DNA from: an uncultured Candidatus Melainabacteria bacterium
Lineage (GTDB): Bacteria > Cyanobacteriota > Vampirovibrionia > Gastranaerophilales > Gastranaerophilaceae
NCBI GenBank assembly: GCA_934754655.1
Contig: CAKVIC010000010.1
Location: 21,848-85,847, forward strand
Length of the DNA: 64,000 bases
Direction: 5' to 3'
In this document: piece after piece, positions 9,196 to 18,643 of the stretch
Layout of the letters: each line of letters starts with the position of its first letter
Position numbering within the stretch: position 1 is the first letter of the stretch
Made by a program: the position numbers and the translations under genes
Notes under the pieces: model-generated
What the model was told of the DNA's origin: nothing
Seen by the model: the letters and a program-made list of their open reading frames with translations, nothing else
The model's database searches: none

Positions 9196-9224
9196 AAAAG
9201 GGTGACTTTTTAGTCATCCTTTTT
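9196..9224 (+). terminator. Rho-independent terminator
   Basis: Stem AAAAGGGTGAC pairing with GTCATCCTTTT (one G-T pair), loop TTTTTA, followed by T. It ends the small gene at 8775-9110. Confidence 0.75.
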
Positions 9225-9251
9225 AATGTTGAATATTTTTTTGCGCACGTG

Positions 9252-9478
9252 TTTTTTGTCATGAGTCACTTGTTTCAGCATCTTACCAACGTAGAACCTT
9301 GCATTAATCAGGCTTCTTACTTATATTAACCCCAGTTCACTGGTCAGATCCTGAAATAAATTCAGGATGACAGGGAAATAACAGCGGATCTGTTGACGTG
9401 TTTTATTTGTTAAAAATTATTTGTTTTTTGCCATGAATCACTCATTTTAGCATCTTACCGGCGCTGAACCTTGCGCTA
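9252..9478. repeat. Two degenerate copies of a ~55-bp intergenic repeat
   Basis: Core copies at 9252-9306 and 9424-9478 share runs such as TTTTTTG, CATGA, TCACT, AGCATCTTACC and GAACCTTGC with scattered substitutions; both are followed some 45-55 nt later by CTGAAATAAATTC. This makes up most of the 575-nt stretch 9111-9685, in which I see no gene. It looks like an old tandem duplication of an intergenic element. Confidence 0.65.
9349..9367. repeat. Perfect 7-bp inverted repeat in the intergenic element
   Basis: TCCTGAA, a 5-nt loop (ATAAA), then TTCAGGA. It belongs to the repeat described at 9252-9478; in the second copy the palindrome has decayed. It has no T tract, so it is not a terminator. 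Confidence 0.6.
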
Positions 9479-9571
9479 AGTAAACAATCGACCGGATTTC
9501 TTTCTAATCAACTTATCAGCTTCTGAAATAAATTCTAGTTTGTATTTATTACAGTATTTATCTTATTAAAA

Positions 9572-9595
9572 GAAAAACCGAGATTTTAATCTCGG
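9572..9595 (-). terminator. Terminator of the GH13-like gene
   Basis: Read on the minus strand: CCGAGAT, loop of 4, ATCTCGG, then a U-rich tail. It lies about 90 nt beyond the stop codon of the gene at 9686-11956. Confidence 0.8.
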
Positions 9596-9685
9596 TGCAT
9601 CCCATTATCATTTAATCGTAGTTTACTTAATCGTAAAATATACTCCATAGAATTTATGTGACTTCTTTAAGCCACATATTGTAAC

Positions 9686-11956
9686 TTATTTGATAACCAT
9701 AAAGAATTTAAATTCTGCAGGCGTAATTTTTCCAAAAGATAAAGAATTTGTAGCTGTTACAAATTTTTCTTCTATATAATTAAGTCCGTCAAATCTAAAT
9801 TCTGATACGATTGAATAATCGCATGAAAGTTCAATTGTTTTGTCAAAGACTTCACAACCTTCTTTTATTTCGGTGTAGCAATTACCATTTTCTTCAATAT
9901 TAAACTTTTCAGTTGGAGAATTATAATTTGCAACAACTAAAATTGAATTTTTTAAGCCCTCTTTTTGAATTTGCCAAACAACAAAACCATCATCATCTTG
10001 TCTTATAATATGAGCTTCGCCATCACATATTATTTGAGAATTTTTGACAAATCTATCAATTGCATCAAATTTCAAGAAAAAATTATCATCATTATTGCGT
10101 TTTAAAGAAATTTCATTTCCGATAGTCTCTTCTAATCCGCCATTTGTAAGCGATTCATCACCATCAACGTATAAAATAGGTCTTTGAGCAAATTTTCCTC
10201 CAGGCAAAAATTTGTATTTAAACCATTTAAATAAAGCTCCTTCAAAACCTAATTGAGCAGGATATCTATCAAAAACTCTAAATTCACCATCTTGATTGTT
10301 ATAAGTTTTTAGAATTGATAGCATTGATTTTGATTTTAATTCAGAATTATAATTTGATAAATACAAATTGTCATCAGCTATAACTTGTGGTGTTTTATAA
10401 CTTTGGCATGGAATATCATTTCCCCATAATAAATCAAAATTCATATCTTGGTGGTATTCTTTATAATAATTATCACCGAGCATGTATTCAGCTAAAGTTG
10501 CAAAATAAGGAATTTTTTCTTTAATTATGCTATTTAGCATTCCTAAAACTTTTCTTGGTGCTCTGTAGCTTATTGGAACTCCATTTTCTTCTGAAAATTC
10601 ATCAACAATGTGATCAACGTGATCAACTCTAAAACCGTCAAAATTAAATTCTTCCTGCAAATTTTTCATATAATTGATGAAAAATTTAACTACATCATTA
10701 TTAAATTTTCCATTTTCTAAATAAACAAAATAGTATGGTGTTTGACAGTCTAAATTAGCAAGCTCTGTAACATCTTCTCCTTTGTAGTTATAGTGTTTGA
10801 ATATAGGATAAGATGCGCCTTCACTCATTCTGTCAAATACAGGAATGCCGGCTGAACACCAAGCACCACCTGATGCAGGCCACATGCCATCATTAATTAA
10901 TAATTGAATGACTTCATTTTGATTTGTTATATCGTTTTCTGACAACTTCTTGTTGCCACAATGCGTAGCTCTATTTATAATATTTTTAGCCTTTTTGTGA
11001 AGCTTATCTTGAATATTTTTTTCTAACATAGAATTTGACAAGAATATTTTTGTATCTTTTAATAGACTGTCAATTTCGTTAAAAAGATTTTGATAATGTT
11101 CAGTTAAATCTCCATAACTTTCACCTTTTAAAGATTTTTTATAAATACCTTTTATAATTTCAATGTCATCAGTTGAAAATTTTTCTTTCAATTTTTCAGT
11201 AACTAAATCTACATTTTTTATAAGTTCTTCAATCAAAGCATTGATATCAAACCATCTTGCGCATTCAGGATTTGTTAAAACGATTTTTGAATATCTTCCT
11301 GTTTGCGGTAAGATATCATATATTACAGGGTGTCCGGCTAATTGAGTCATTTTGATAAACATTTTAACTTGCTCATCAGCATTTAAACCTGTTTTTTCAA
11401 AAATCTCTTTATTTTCTAAGTTTGGGCTCACGCAACTTGCTGTTGGTAAATAAGCACAGCCAAATTCACGTGGATGAAATGGTACTAAATACATTGTTGT
11501 CGAAAATATGCCATTTTCTAGATTTCCGGTCGGTAAAATTGCTAATTGGCGTAACCAATCCATGAATGTGCCACAAGCTTGAGATTTGTTGCCATCACCT
11601 AAGCTTGCTAAATTAATAAGTTTTATATCGTGTCCTTCTTTTTTTATCCATGAAGAATCTTTTATATTATTACGTGCAAGTACGCTTGTTTCTTTAAAAT
11701 TAAACTCACCATTATTAAAAACACCTTGCGCCTTCCATTTTTCTTCTATTATAAATAAAATTTCAGCATTAGTTAATTCATTAAGTGCTTTTTGATATGA
11801 ATACGGTAAATAGCCGTATTGAGAAATCATTAATGATAATTCTTCTTTGCGATTATCGCTTATAGAATTTTCAGGGTATAATTCTTTTAATTTCGCGTAA
11901 AATTCATTAATAGACTCAGTTTTAGAGATTTCTTTTTTGAACAAAAAGCTTAACAT
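9686..11956 (-). CDS. GH13-like alpha-glucan-active enzyme (amylase superfamily)
   Basis: 756 residues. Start placed at the ATG at 11956, with AAGGAG just upstream; open frame further upstream to 12127 is not supported. Motifs of the alpha-amylase (GH13-type) barrel are visible: FDGFRVDHVDH near residue 440 (conserved region II with the nucleophile Asp), TLAEYM near 485 (region III acid Glu) and NFDLLWGNDIP downstream. The N-terminal ~150 residues and a long insertion before the barrel are not typical of simple amylases, so the exact reaction (glucanotransferase, branching or hydrolysis) is open. It fits with glgC, the GH57 enzyme and the phosphohexomutase in glycogen metabolism. No signal peptide; probably cytosolic. 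Confidence 0.75.
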   Translation of the reverse strand: MLSFLFKKEISKTESINEFYAKLKELYPENSISDNRKEELSLMISQYGYLPYSYQKALNELTNAEILFIIEEKWKAQGVFNNGEFNFKETSVLARNNIKDSSWIKKEGHDIKLINLASLGDGNKSQACGTFMDWLRQLAILPTGNLENGIFSTTMYLVPFHPREFGCAYLPTASCVSPNLENKEIFEKTGLNADEQVKMFIKMTQLAGHPVIYDILPQTGRYSKIVLTNPECARWFDINALIEELIKNVDLVTEKLKEKFSTDDIEIIKGIYKKSLKGESYGDLTEHYQNLFNEIDSLLKDTKIFLSNSMLEKNIQDKLHKKAKNIINRATHCGNKKLSENDITNQNEVIQLLINDGMWPASGGAWCSAGIPVFDRMSEGASYPIFKHYNYKGEDVTELANLDCQTPYYFVYLENGKFNNDVVKFFINYMKNLQEEFNFDGFRVDHVDHIVDEFSEENGVPISYRAPRKVLGMLNSIIKEKIPYFATLAEYMLGDNYYKEYHQDMNFDLLWGNDIPCQSYKTPQVIADDNLYLSNYNSELKSKSMLSILKTYNNQDGEFRVFDRYPAQLGFEGALFKWFKYKFLPGGKFAQRPILYVDGDESLTNGGLEETIGNEISLKRNNDDNFFLKFDAIDRFVKNSQIICDGEAHIIRQDDDGFVVWQIQKEGLKNSILVVANYNSPTEKFNIEENGNCYTEIKEGCEVFDKTIELSCDYSIVSEFRFDGLNYIEEKFVTATNSLSFGKITPAEFKFFMVIK

Positions 11957-12024
11957 TCTTCTCTCCTTGTGTATAAAAATAGTTAATAAAACTACTTTTG
12001 TGTTTATTGATAATTGGTATATAG

Positions 12025-12053
12025 ATAATATCACGCATATATAAATTTTACAA
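12025..12053 (-). promoter_or_regulatory. Sigma-70-type promoter of the GH13-like gene
   Basis: On the minus strand, TTGTAA, a 17-nt spacer, TATTAT, ending about 70 nt before the start codon. Confidence 0.5.
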
Positions 12054-12149
12054 ACAATTTTTTTATGAATATTAAGAAATGTTAATTTTGATTTTTTGAA
12101 CTCTTTGCTCGTGTCGTACGTCCGCAAATCCGCCTCTTGGATTATTCGG

Positions 12150-12196
12150 GGTGTCGGCGGAGTAACGTCCGACCGACACCTTACGGGCTAAAGCCC
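12150..12196. repeat. GC-rich structured intergenic element
   Basis: Two hairpins: GGTGTCGG (12150-12157) with CCGACACC (12173-12180), and GGGC-TAAA-GCCC (12185-12196). The local base composition is strikingly more GC-rich than the surroundings. No T tract follows. It looks like a mobile or dispersed repeat; only one copy is in the window. Confidence 0.5.
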
Positions 12197-12347
12197 TACC
12201 GAAAATCCGCTTTGTAACAAATTGTTAAATTTTATCTGGGAATATAGCAATTTTTTTTGTTTCAAGTTTTTTAATGATATAGTTGAGTATGTATCAATAT
12301 ATTTATATACCCAATAAACTAAAAAATAATTGCATGGGAGATAAAAC

Positions 12348-14405
12348 ATGGAAAATTTTAAGAAAAAATTAACATCAGCTATCTTGTGTACGGCATTTTT
12401 AACAATGCAAGCAGCATTAGCAGCTATCGACACTGGTTTAGGTGTTGGTAATGGTGGAGCGGTTATAGATTCTGTTTCCGGTGGATTTGTCGGAGTTACA
12501 ACAGGTTCTAATTCTGCATCTCTTGAATTTAACGGAAATGCGCATGTAGACTGGGATTCTTTGAACGTTAACCAAGGTGAATCTTTAAATTTTAATGCGA
12601 CTAACGGCACAAGTGGACTTACAATTTTAAACACAGTTAAAAATGGTATGTCTAATATCCATGGCTCAATTAACTCAAATGCCGGTATTGCAAAATTAAT
12701 TATTTCAAACCCAAATGGCATGTTGTTTGATGGTGCTTCGTTTACAACGGTTGGTGACGTTATGTTAACAACACAAGCTATGGGCGCTAATTTTGTAGGT
12801 AACGATATGACACTTACTTATGGTACTGGTGAAAATCCAAATGCCATAGTTACAATTAAAAATAATTCAAACTTTAATATTGGTGGTGAATTTAATATTA
12901 CATCACCATCTATTCAAGTTATTAAATCAGCAATCACAGCCGGCAATGGTGTTAAATTTATTACTGCTGACGGACAAAATTATTTAGTTTCTCCTACAAC
13001 AAGTAATGATACTCAACACAAAGCTGTTAGATTAGAATCTGCAAGCATTAATGGTGATGTTTATATAGCTTCAGGTAAAGATTTAATTAATATTGTTAAT
13101 GGTGGTAAAATTGATGGCGATTTAACAATTCGTTCAGATGGTAATGTGGCTTTAAATTATACTAACAATGGTAATACTTTTCATGTTACAGGCAATGTTG
13201 ATTCTGTAAGTGATGGTAGAATTGCTTATTTAAGACACGGTCAAGTAGATGGTAATCTTAAAATGTCAAATTCAGGTGGCTTTTTAGAAGTCGCTGATTC
13301 AAAAATTAATGGTGATATGGATTTGAAAACAACAGTTGCCTCAAATGCTGGTGTAAAACATTTTATCCACGTTGTTGGTGACACAGAAGTTGGCGGAAAT
13401 GCAACGATTGATTCAGCTCACAATATCCACATCGGTGGTTATAACAGTGCATTGAACAGATTGCAACAAGGAAGTCTAAAAGTTGGCGGGGATTTAAAAG
13501 CGACAGCTCATGACGGTTCAATTGCAATGACTGTCGATACAGAAGCTCGCACTGCTGATTTAAAAGCTGGCTTGAATATTTTATCAGATGGAAAAGCTGT
13601 TTTAAAAGCTAACGAATATAAATTTGAAGCAAAACATTTTGTCGGTGGTTTGACTGACGAACAAGCAATTATCGGTGTTATGGAAAATTATATTCCAATT
13701 GATAGAACAACGGTCAATACATATAGATTGAGTGGTGAATCACAAGATAGAACAATTGATAATAGAACTTTAGAACATACATATTTTCAAATTTCTGGCG
13801 GAGAAGTAAAAGCAGCAACAGCTTCTCAACCTGGAACAGGTCATGTTCATTTACGTTCAGCAGATAATATGAAGGTTACAGGCTTGAACGCTGCAAAAGC
13901 TGATTTAAGTTCTAAAAAAGACATTGTAATTACAGGACCAAATGTTCATGCTGATCATATTTATGTAAACGGTGAAACTGATAAATTGACAGTTGATTTG
14001 CCTGCAAATAGCAGAGATTATACATTAACTTACAGAAATATTAAGGATAATACAGATATTACAATTGATAAAACAACAGAAATTACATACGATAAGGCAA
14101 ATGGTATTCCAAATGGTTGGAATAACGGAACTCAAACTTCTGAAAACACATATTTGGTAGTTCCTGGTACAAATCCTCCTGGTCCAGGCCCTGGCCCTCA
14201 ACCACTTCCGGATCCGGAAGATAACGATAACGTAAAAATCTTAAACAACTTGAACAAAGACCCTATTAATTCTGCTATCGATGCAGGCGATGTTTACACA
14301 CCGGTTGCGTTCGCAGCGGACTTAGATGAAGAAATTGATTCAGGTGTTCGTAAAAACGTTGATGGTTCAGTTACAGTTGTTAAAGCTTTTACAAGAACAA
14401 AATAA
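12348..14405 (+). CDS. Secreted FHA/TpsA-like exoprotein
   Basis: 685 residues. Signal peptide at 1-26 (FKKKLTSAILCTAFL, then MQAALAA). Residues ~45-180 match the filamentous-haemagglutinin N-terminal (two-partner-secretion) domain: the LTILNTV and IISNPNGMLFDGASF motifs are characteristic. The middle is a parallel beta-helix-like series of G-N-D repeats (for example ASINGDVYIASG, GKIDGDLTIRSDG). A PGPGPGPQPLPDP linker near 605-620 precedes an acidic tail. In known systems the TPS domain is recognised by an outer-membrane TpsB barrel; none is encoded in this window. It is short for a TpsA. Probably surface-exposed or secreted, possibly an adhesin. Confidence 0.85.
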   Translation: MENFKKKLTSAILCTAFLTMQAALAAIDTGLGVGNGGAVIDSVSGGFVGVTTGSNSASLEFNGNAHVDWDSLNVNQGESLNFNATNGTSGLTILNTVKNGMSNIHGSINSNAGIAKLIISNPNGMLFDGASFTTVGDVMLTTQAMGANFVGNDMTLTYGTGENPNAIVTIKNNSNFNIGGEFNITSPSIQVIKSAITAGNGVKFITADGQNYLVSPTTSNDTQHKAVRLESASINGDVYIASGKDLINIVNGGKIDGDLTIRSDGNVALNYTNNGNTFHVTGNVDSVSDGRIAYLRHGQVDGNLKMSNSGGFLEVADSKINGDMDLKTTVASNAGVKHFIHVVGDTEVGGNATIDSAHNIHIGGYNSALNRLQQGSLKVGGDLKATAHDGSIAMTVDTEARTADLKAGLNILSDGKAVLKANEYKFEAKHFVGGLTDEQAIIGVMENYIPIDRTTVNTYRLSGESQDRTIDNRTLEHTYFQISGGEVKAATASQPGTGHVHLRSADNMKVTGLNAAKADLSSKKDIVITGPNVHADHIYVNGETDKLTVDLPANSRDYTLTYRNIKDNTDITIDKTTEITYDKANGIPNGWNNGTQTSENTYLVVPGTNPPGPGPGPQPLPDPEDNDNVKILNNLNKDPINSAIDAGDVYTPVAFAADLDEEIDSGVRKNVDGSVTVVKAFTRTK

Positions 14406-14429
14406 AAATAATATAAGAATAATAAAAGG

Positions 14430-14461
14430 CAAGAATGGCGTGAATGTCATTCTTGTTTTTT
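14430..14461 (+). terminator. Rho-independent terminator
   Basis: CAAGAATG ... CATTCTTG hairpin followed directly by T6 (interrupted by one base after), 25 nt after the exoprotein stop codon. Confidence 0.8.
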
Positions 14462-14569
14462 TATTGAAAGATTAAAATTTTTTTTATGGTGTAATAATAT
14501 TAATCTTTTAAGAGGATAGTATATTTTTCAAATTATTGTTAAAATTATCTTGAAAAGGAGAATTATAAT

Positions 14570-15808
14570 ATGACAATTGATAATGCATTAGTAATGATTC
14601 TTGCCGGTGGTGAGGGCAAAAGACTGTTTCCTCTTACACAAGATAGAGCAAAGCCTGCAGTTCCATTTGGTGGACGATATAGGATTATCGATTTCGTATT
14701 AAATAATTTTATTAATTCCGGATTTTTTAAGATTAAAGTTTTAACTCAATATAAATCGGATTCATTAAATAAACATATTACCAGAGGTTGGCCATTATCG
14801 CCATTTTTGAATCAATATGTTGATTTAGCGCCTGCACAAATGAGGACTGGTAACAGTTGGTACATTGGAACTGCTGATGCGATTTATCAAAATGCGTTTC
14901 ATATTCAAGATGAATCTCCTGATTATGTATGTGTTTTTGGCGGTGACCATATTTATAAAATGGATGTATCTAAAATGTTAGATTTCCATAAAGAACGTGG
15001 TGCAGAGTTAACAATATCTGCAATTCCAATTCCAATTTCTGAAGCTTCTGAATTTGGTATTATTGAAGTGGATGAAAATTGGCGCTTGACAGGTTTTGTT
15101 GAAAAACCTAAAACGGCTCCAAAAACAATTCCTAATAACCCAAATTATTGTTTGGCTTCTATGGGAAATTATATTTTTGATAAAAATGTTTTATTAAATG
15201 CTCTAGAAAAGGATTCTAATATAGTTGAATCTCAACATGATTTTGGTAAAAATGTTATTCCAATGTTGCTTAAAGATGGACATAAAATTTATATTTATAA
15301 TTTTGCAGAAAATGAATTTAATGGAATGAGCGATAAAGAGCGTGGCTATTGGCGTGATGTAGGAAATATTGATGCTTATTGGCAAGCAAATATGGATTTA
15401 TTAAAATCAGAGCCTGAATTAAATTTATATTCAAGAGAATGGCCATTAAGAACCTTTAATCATAATTATCCGCCGGCAAAGTTTATCTGGCATGAGGGTG
15501 ATAGAGTTGGTATGGCGACAAATTCTATGGTTTCTGAAGGTTGTATAGTGTCAGGTGGAAATATCACGCGTTGTATATTGTCGCCAAAGGTTAGGGTAAA
15601 CAGCTTTTCGCATGTAGAAGATAGTATTTTGTTTGAAAATGTTGATGTTGGGCGTCATGCAATTATAAGACGTGCAATTATAGATAAAAATGTTCATATT
15701 CCACCAAATACGCACATAGGTGTAAATATTGCAGAGGATATTTCACGAGGTTTTTATGTTTCTGACGGTGGAATTACGGTAGTTCCTAAAAATGCGAAAT
15801 TAAATTAG
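14570..15808 (+). CDS. glgC: Glucose-1-phosphate adenylyltransferase
   Basis: 412 residues. It makes ADP-glucose from ATP and glucose-1-phosphate, the committed step of glycogen synthesis. The nucleotidyltransferase signature GGEGKRLFPLTQDRAKP lies at residues ~13-29, followed by GGRYRIIDF; FGGDHIYKMD carries the metal-binding Asp; the C-terminal part from ~300 is a left-handed beta-helix typical of ADP-glucose pyrophosphorylases. Length matches the family. AAAAGGAG lies a few bases before the ATG. Monocistronic, flanked by terminators on both sides. Confidence 0.96.
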   Translation: MTIDNALVMILAGGEGKRLFPLTQDRAKPAVPFGGRYRIIDFVLNNFINSGFFKIKVLTQYKSDSLNKHITRGWPLSPFLNQYVDLAPAQMRTGNSWYIGTADAIYQNAFHIQDESPDYVCVFGGDHIYKMDVSKMLDFHKERGAELTISAIPIPISEASEFGIIEVDENWRLTGFVEKPKTAPKTIPNNPNYCLASMGNYIFDKNVLLNALEKDSNIVESQHDFGKNVIPMLLKDGHKIYIYNFAENEFNGMSDKERGYWRDVGNIDAYWQANMDLLKSEPELNLYSREWPLRTFNHNYPPAKFIWHEGDRVGMATNSMVSEGCIVSGGNITRCILSPKVRVNSFSHVEDSILFENVDVGRHAIIRRAIIDKNVHIPPNTHIGVNIAEDISRGFYVSDGGITVVPKNAKLN

Positions 15809-15822
15809 GTTTTATTTTTGTT

Positions 15823-15863
15823 GCGTGGCGGAAAAATTTTAAATTTTTCCGCCACGCTTTTTT
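15823..15863 (+). terminator. Strong terminator after glgC
   Basis: A 16-bp perfect stem (GCGTGGCGGAAAAATT and complement), loop TTA, then T6. The stem has an unusual GC base and AT top, a style repeated at 39.8 and 57.2 kb. Confidence 0.9.
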
Positions 15864-15912
15864 CTGATATAATGTTTTTATTGAGAATATGCGTATAATT
15901 TGGGAGTAAATA

Positions 15913-18603
15913 ATGTCAGATAAAAAAACTTTGATTCTTATTGATGGTCACGCTTTAGCTTTTCGTCAGTATTTTGCGCTAGAAAGAACTTCGATGAAAA
16001 ATTCTAATAATGAACCAACTTGGGCTGTTTATGGTTTTTTTAAGGCAATATTTGACCTTGTTGCGAAAATCAAACCGGATTATATAGCAGTTGCTTTTGA
16101 TGTTGGCAGACAAACTTTCCGTGTGGAAAAATATCAAGAATATAAAGCTCAACGTGATGCAATGCCGGACACTTTGAGAAGTCAAATAGGTTTAATTGTT
16201 GAGGGGTTGAATGCTTTTGATATTCCAATTTATACAAAAGAAGGGTTTGAAGCGGATGATGTAATAGGAACAATTTCAAAAATCGCGTCGGACGATGGTA
16301 ATAAAACTTTAATTTTAACTGGTGATCAAGATAGTTTTCAATTAATTGATAAAGAGGGATTGGTTAAAGTTTTGATTCCTTTTAAAGGTGATTTGCTTGA
16401 ATATGATTGGAATAAGGTTTATGCGAAATTAGGTGTTTATCCAAATCAAGTGATTGATTATAAAGGTTTGCGAGGTGATACTTCAGATAATATTCCGGGG
16501 ATAAAAGGTATTGGTGAAAAAACTGCGCAAAAACTTTTGAGTAGGTATAATAATTTAGAAGAGATTTTGGCTGATTGTGATAATATTCCAGAAAAAGCTA
16601 TTAAAGAAAAAATATGTACGCAAAAAGAGTTGGCAATATTGTCAAAAGATTTAGCAACAATTATTAGGAATGTTGATATAAATTTTGATATCTCAACAGC
16701 ATCCTTGACGTTACCAAATATTGATAAGGTTTCAGAATTTTTACGAAGAATGCAATTTTATTCATTCATAAAAAATATTGATAAAATTTTATCGTATTTT
16801 AATGGTGAAGAAATTTCGCAAGGAGAAAACTTGAGTTTGTTTAATCAAGCTTCAGTTGCAGGAGTTTCTCAAAATATTCAGCAGAATTTGTTCTCGCAAG
16901 CAATAAAAGAAACAGTAAATGATACTCATTTTGAATATGTAGAAGTTAATAATGATAATAAAAATGAAATTTTAGAACAATTAAAAAAATCAGAGCGAAT
17001 AGCTTTAAGATTTTCAAGAAAAGATGATAAGATTTCAAAAATTGCAGTATCAAATGGTAAAAATTATTGTTTCAGCGAAGATTTTATAAAAGATTTAAAA
17101 CCTATTATTGAAGATGAAAATATAAAAAAAATACAATATGATGCAAAATCGGATTATCATTTGTTAAAGTTTAACGGTTTTTCATTAAAGGGTTTTGAGT
17201 ATGATGTATTGTTGGCAAGCTATGTTAAAGACCCAAACCGTAAACATACGCTTGAGGCTCAAGCTCTTGATTTTTTGAGCCATATAGTTACTGATAGTGA
17301 AAATGTTACAGCATTTTTATGCGATGAAGCTCAAACTATTTTTAATCTATATGAATATTGGAAAAAGAATTTGGATGAAAAAGAAACAAAGCTTGTTGAA
17401 GAAATTGAACTTCCATTAACAAAAGTTTTAGCAATAATGGAAGAAAATGGCGTAGCTATTGATGTTTCTTATTTAAAAGAACTCTCTGATTTTATGACAC
17501 AAAAACTTGCTGAATTGGAAGAATTAATTTATCAATTGGCTGGTGAAAGTTTTAACATAAATTCGCCTAAACAGGTTGCAGAGGTTTTGTTTGATAAATT
17601 AGGGCTAAAAACTAAAAAGAAAAAATCTCGTTCTACGAGTGCAGAGATTTTAGAAGAATTGTCTGAAGAATCCGAAATTTGCCAATATATTCTTGAACAT
17701 CGAAAATTTTCAAAATTGAAATCAACTTATACAGATTCTTTACCGACTCTTATTAGTAAGTATGATGGTCGTATTCATACAACATATAATCAAGCTTTAA
17801 CTGTTACTGGGCGACTTTCTTCTTCTAATCCTAATTTGCAAAATATTCCGATTAGAACGGAAGAAGGAAACAAAATCCGTGCGGCTTTTTGTGCTAAAGA
17901 TAAAGAAAATTCTTTAATTCTTTCTGCGGATTATTCTCAAATTGAATTAAGATTGTTAGCTCATGTATCTGGCGATACAAATTTGGTTGAAGCGTTTAAA
18001 TCCGGTGTAGATGTTCATACGGTAACCGCATCAAAAGTTTTTGGTGTTGAGATTGGTGATGTGACGAAAGATATGAGAAGAAAAGCTAAAGCTGTTAATT
18101 TTGGGATAGTTTATGGTCAATCTAAATATGGTTTAGCCAAAACTCTTGGAATTTCAAACAGCGAAGCTCAAAATTTTATTGATAAATACTTTGAACATTA
18201 TCCAAAAGTTAAAGAGTATATGGAAATAAGAAAAGAATTTGCTCTTGAACATGGTTATGCAGAAACTATGTTTGGTAGAAAGCGTTATTTAACGTCAGAA
18301 TTAATGAGCCCAAATTTTCAAATAAGAGAATTTGCGCAAAGAGCTGCGATTAATCAGCCTTTGCAAGGTTCAGCCGCTGATTTGATAAAAATGGCAATGA
18401 TTGAAACTCAAAAACTTTTAGTAGAGAATAAGTTAAAGACAAAAATGATTATTCAGGTTCATGATGAACTTGTTTTCGAGCTTCCTAAAGATGAATTAGA
18501 CCAAGTTAAAGAGCTTGTAACAAAAGCGATGGAACTTAATCAACCACTGTCTGTTCCATTAGTAATCGATATAAATTATGGTAGCAGTTGGAAAGAAAAC
18601 TAG
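15913..18603 (+). CDS. polA: DNA polymerase I
   Basis: 896 residues. N-terminal 5'-3' exonuclease domain (1-300: DGHALAFR, AVAFDVGRQTFR, GFEADDVIG, GDQDSFQL, GLRGDTSDNIPGIKGIG), a middle 3'-5' exonuclease-fold domain (~345-490), and the polymerase domain with motif A DYSQIELRLLAH, motif B RRKAKAVNFGIVYGQ and motif C IIQVHDELVFE. In the middle domain the catalytic D-x-E of motif I is replaced (ALRFSRKD) and motif III (normally Y...D) reads FLCDEAQ, so proofreading is probably lost, as in Taq and Bst enzymes. Role: Okazaki fragment maturation and repair. GGGAG precedes the ATG by about 7 nt. Confidence 0.97.
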   Translation: MSDKKTLILIDGHALAFRQYFALERTSMKNSNNEPTWAVYGFFKAIFDLVAKIKPDYIAVAFDVGRQTFRVEKYQEYKAQRDAMPDTLRSQIGLIVEGLNAFDIPIYTKEGFEADDVIGTISKIASDDGNKTLILTGDQDSFQLIDKEGLVKVLIPFKGDLLEYDWNKVYAKLGVYPNQVIDYKGLRGDTSDNIPGIKGIGEKTAQKLLSRYNNLEEILADCDNIPEKAIKEKICTQKELAILSKDLATIIRNVDINFDISTASLTLPNIDKVSEFLRRMQFYSFIKNIDKILSYFNGEEISQGENLSLFNQASVAGVSQNIQQNLFSQAIKETVNDTHFEYVEVNNDNKNEILEQLKKSERIALRFSRKDDKISKIAVSNGKNYCFSEDFIKDLKPIIEDENIKKIQYDAKSDYHLLKFNGFSLKGFEYDVLLASYVKDPNRKHTLEAQALDFLSHIVTDSENVTAFLCDEAQTIFNLYEYWKKNLDEKETKLVEEIELPLTKVLAIMEENGVAIDVSYLKELSDFMTQKLAELEELIYQLAGESFNINSPKQVAEVLFDKLGLKTKKKKSRSTSAEILEELSEESEICQYILEHRKFSKLKSTYTDSLPTLISKYDGRIHTTYNQALTVTGRLSSSNPNLQNIPIRTEEGNKIRAAFCAKDKENSLILSADYSQIELRLLAHVSGDTNLVEAFKSGVDVHTVTASKVFGVEIGDVTKDMRRKAKAVNFGIVYGQSKYGLAKTLGISNSEAQNFIDKYFEHYPKVKEYMEIRKEFALEHGYAETMFGRKRYLTSELMSPNFQIREFAQRAAINQPLQGSAADLIKMAMIETQKLLVENKLKTKMIIQVHDELVFELPKDELDQVKELVTKAMELNQPLSVPLVIDINYGSSWKEN

Positions 18604-18643
18604 TTTTAGCAGGTGCTTAAAAGAAATTTATGTTAGATTTTAA

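Noticed and set aside
12188..12721. 177-aa minus-strand open frame opposite the exoprotein gene
   Set aside because: Antisense shadow of the secreted FHA-type gene, low-complexity and without ribosome binding site.
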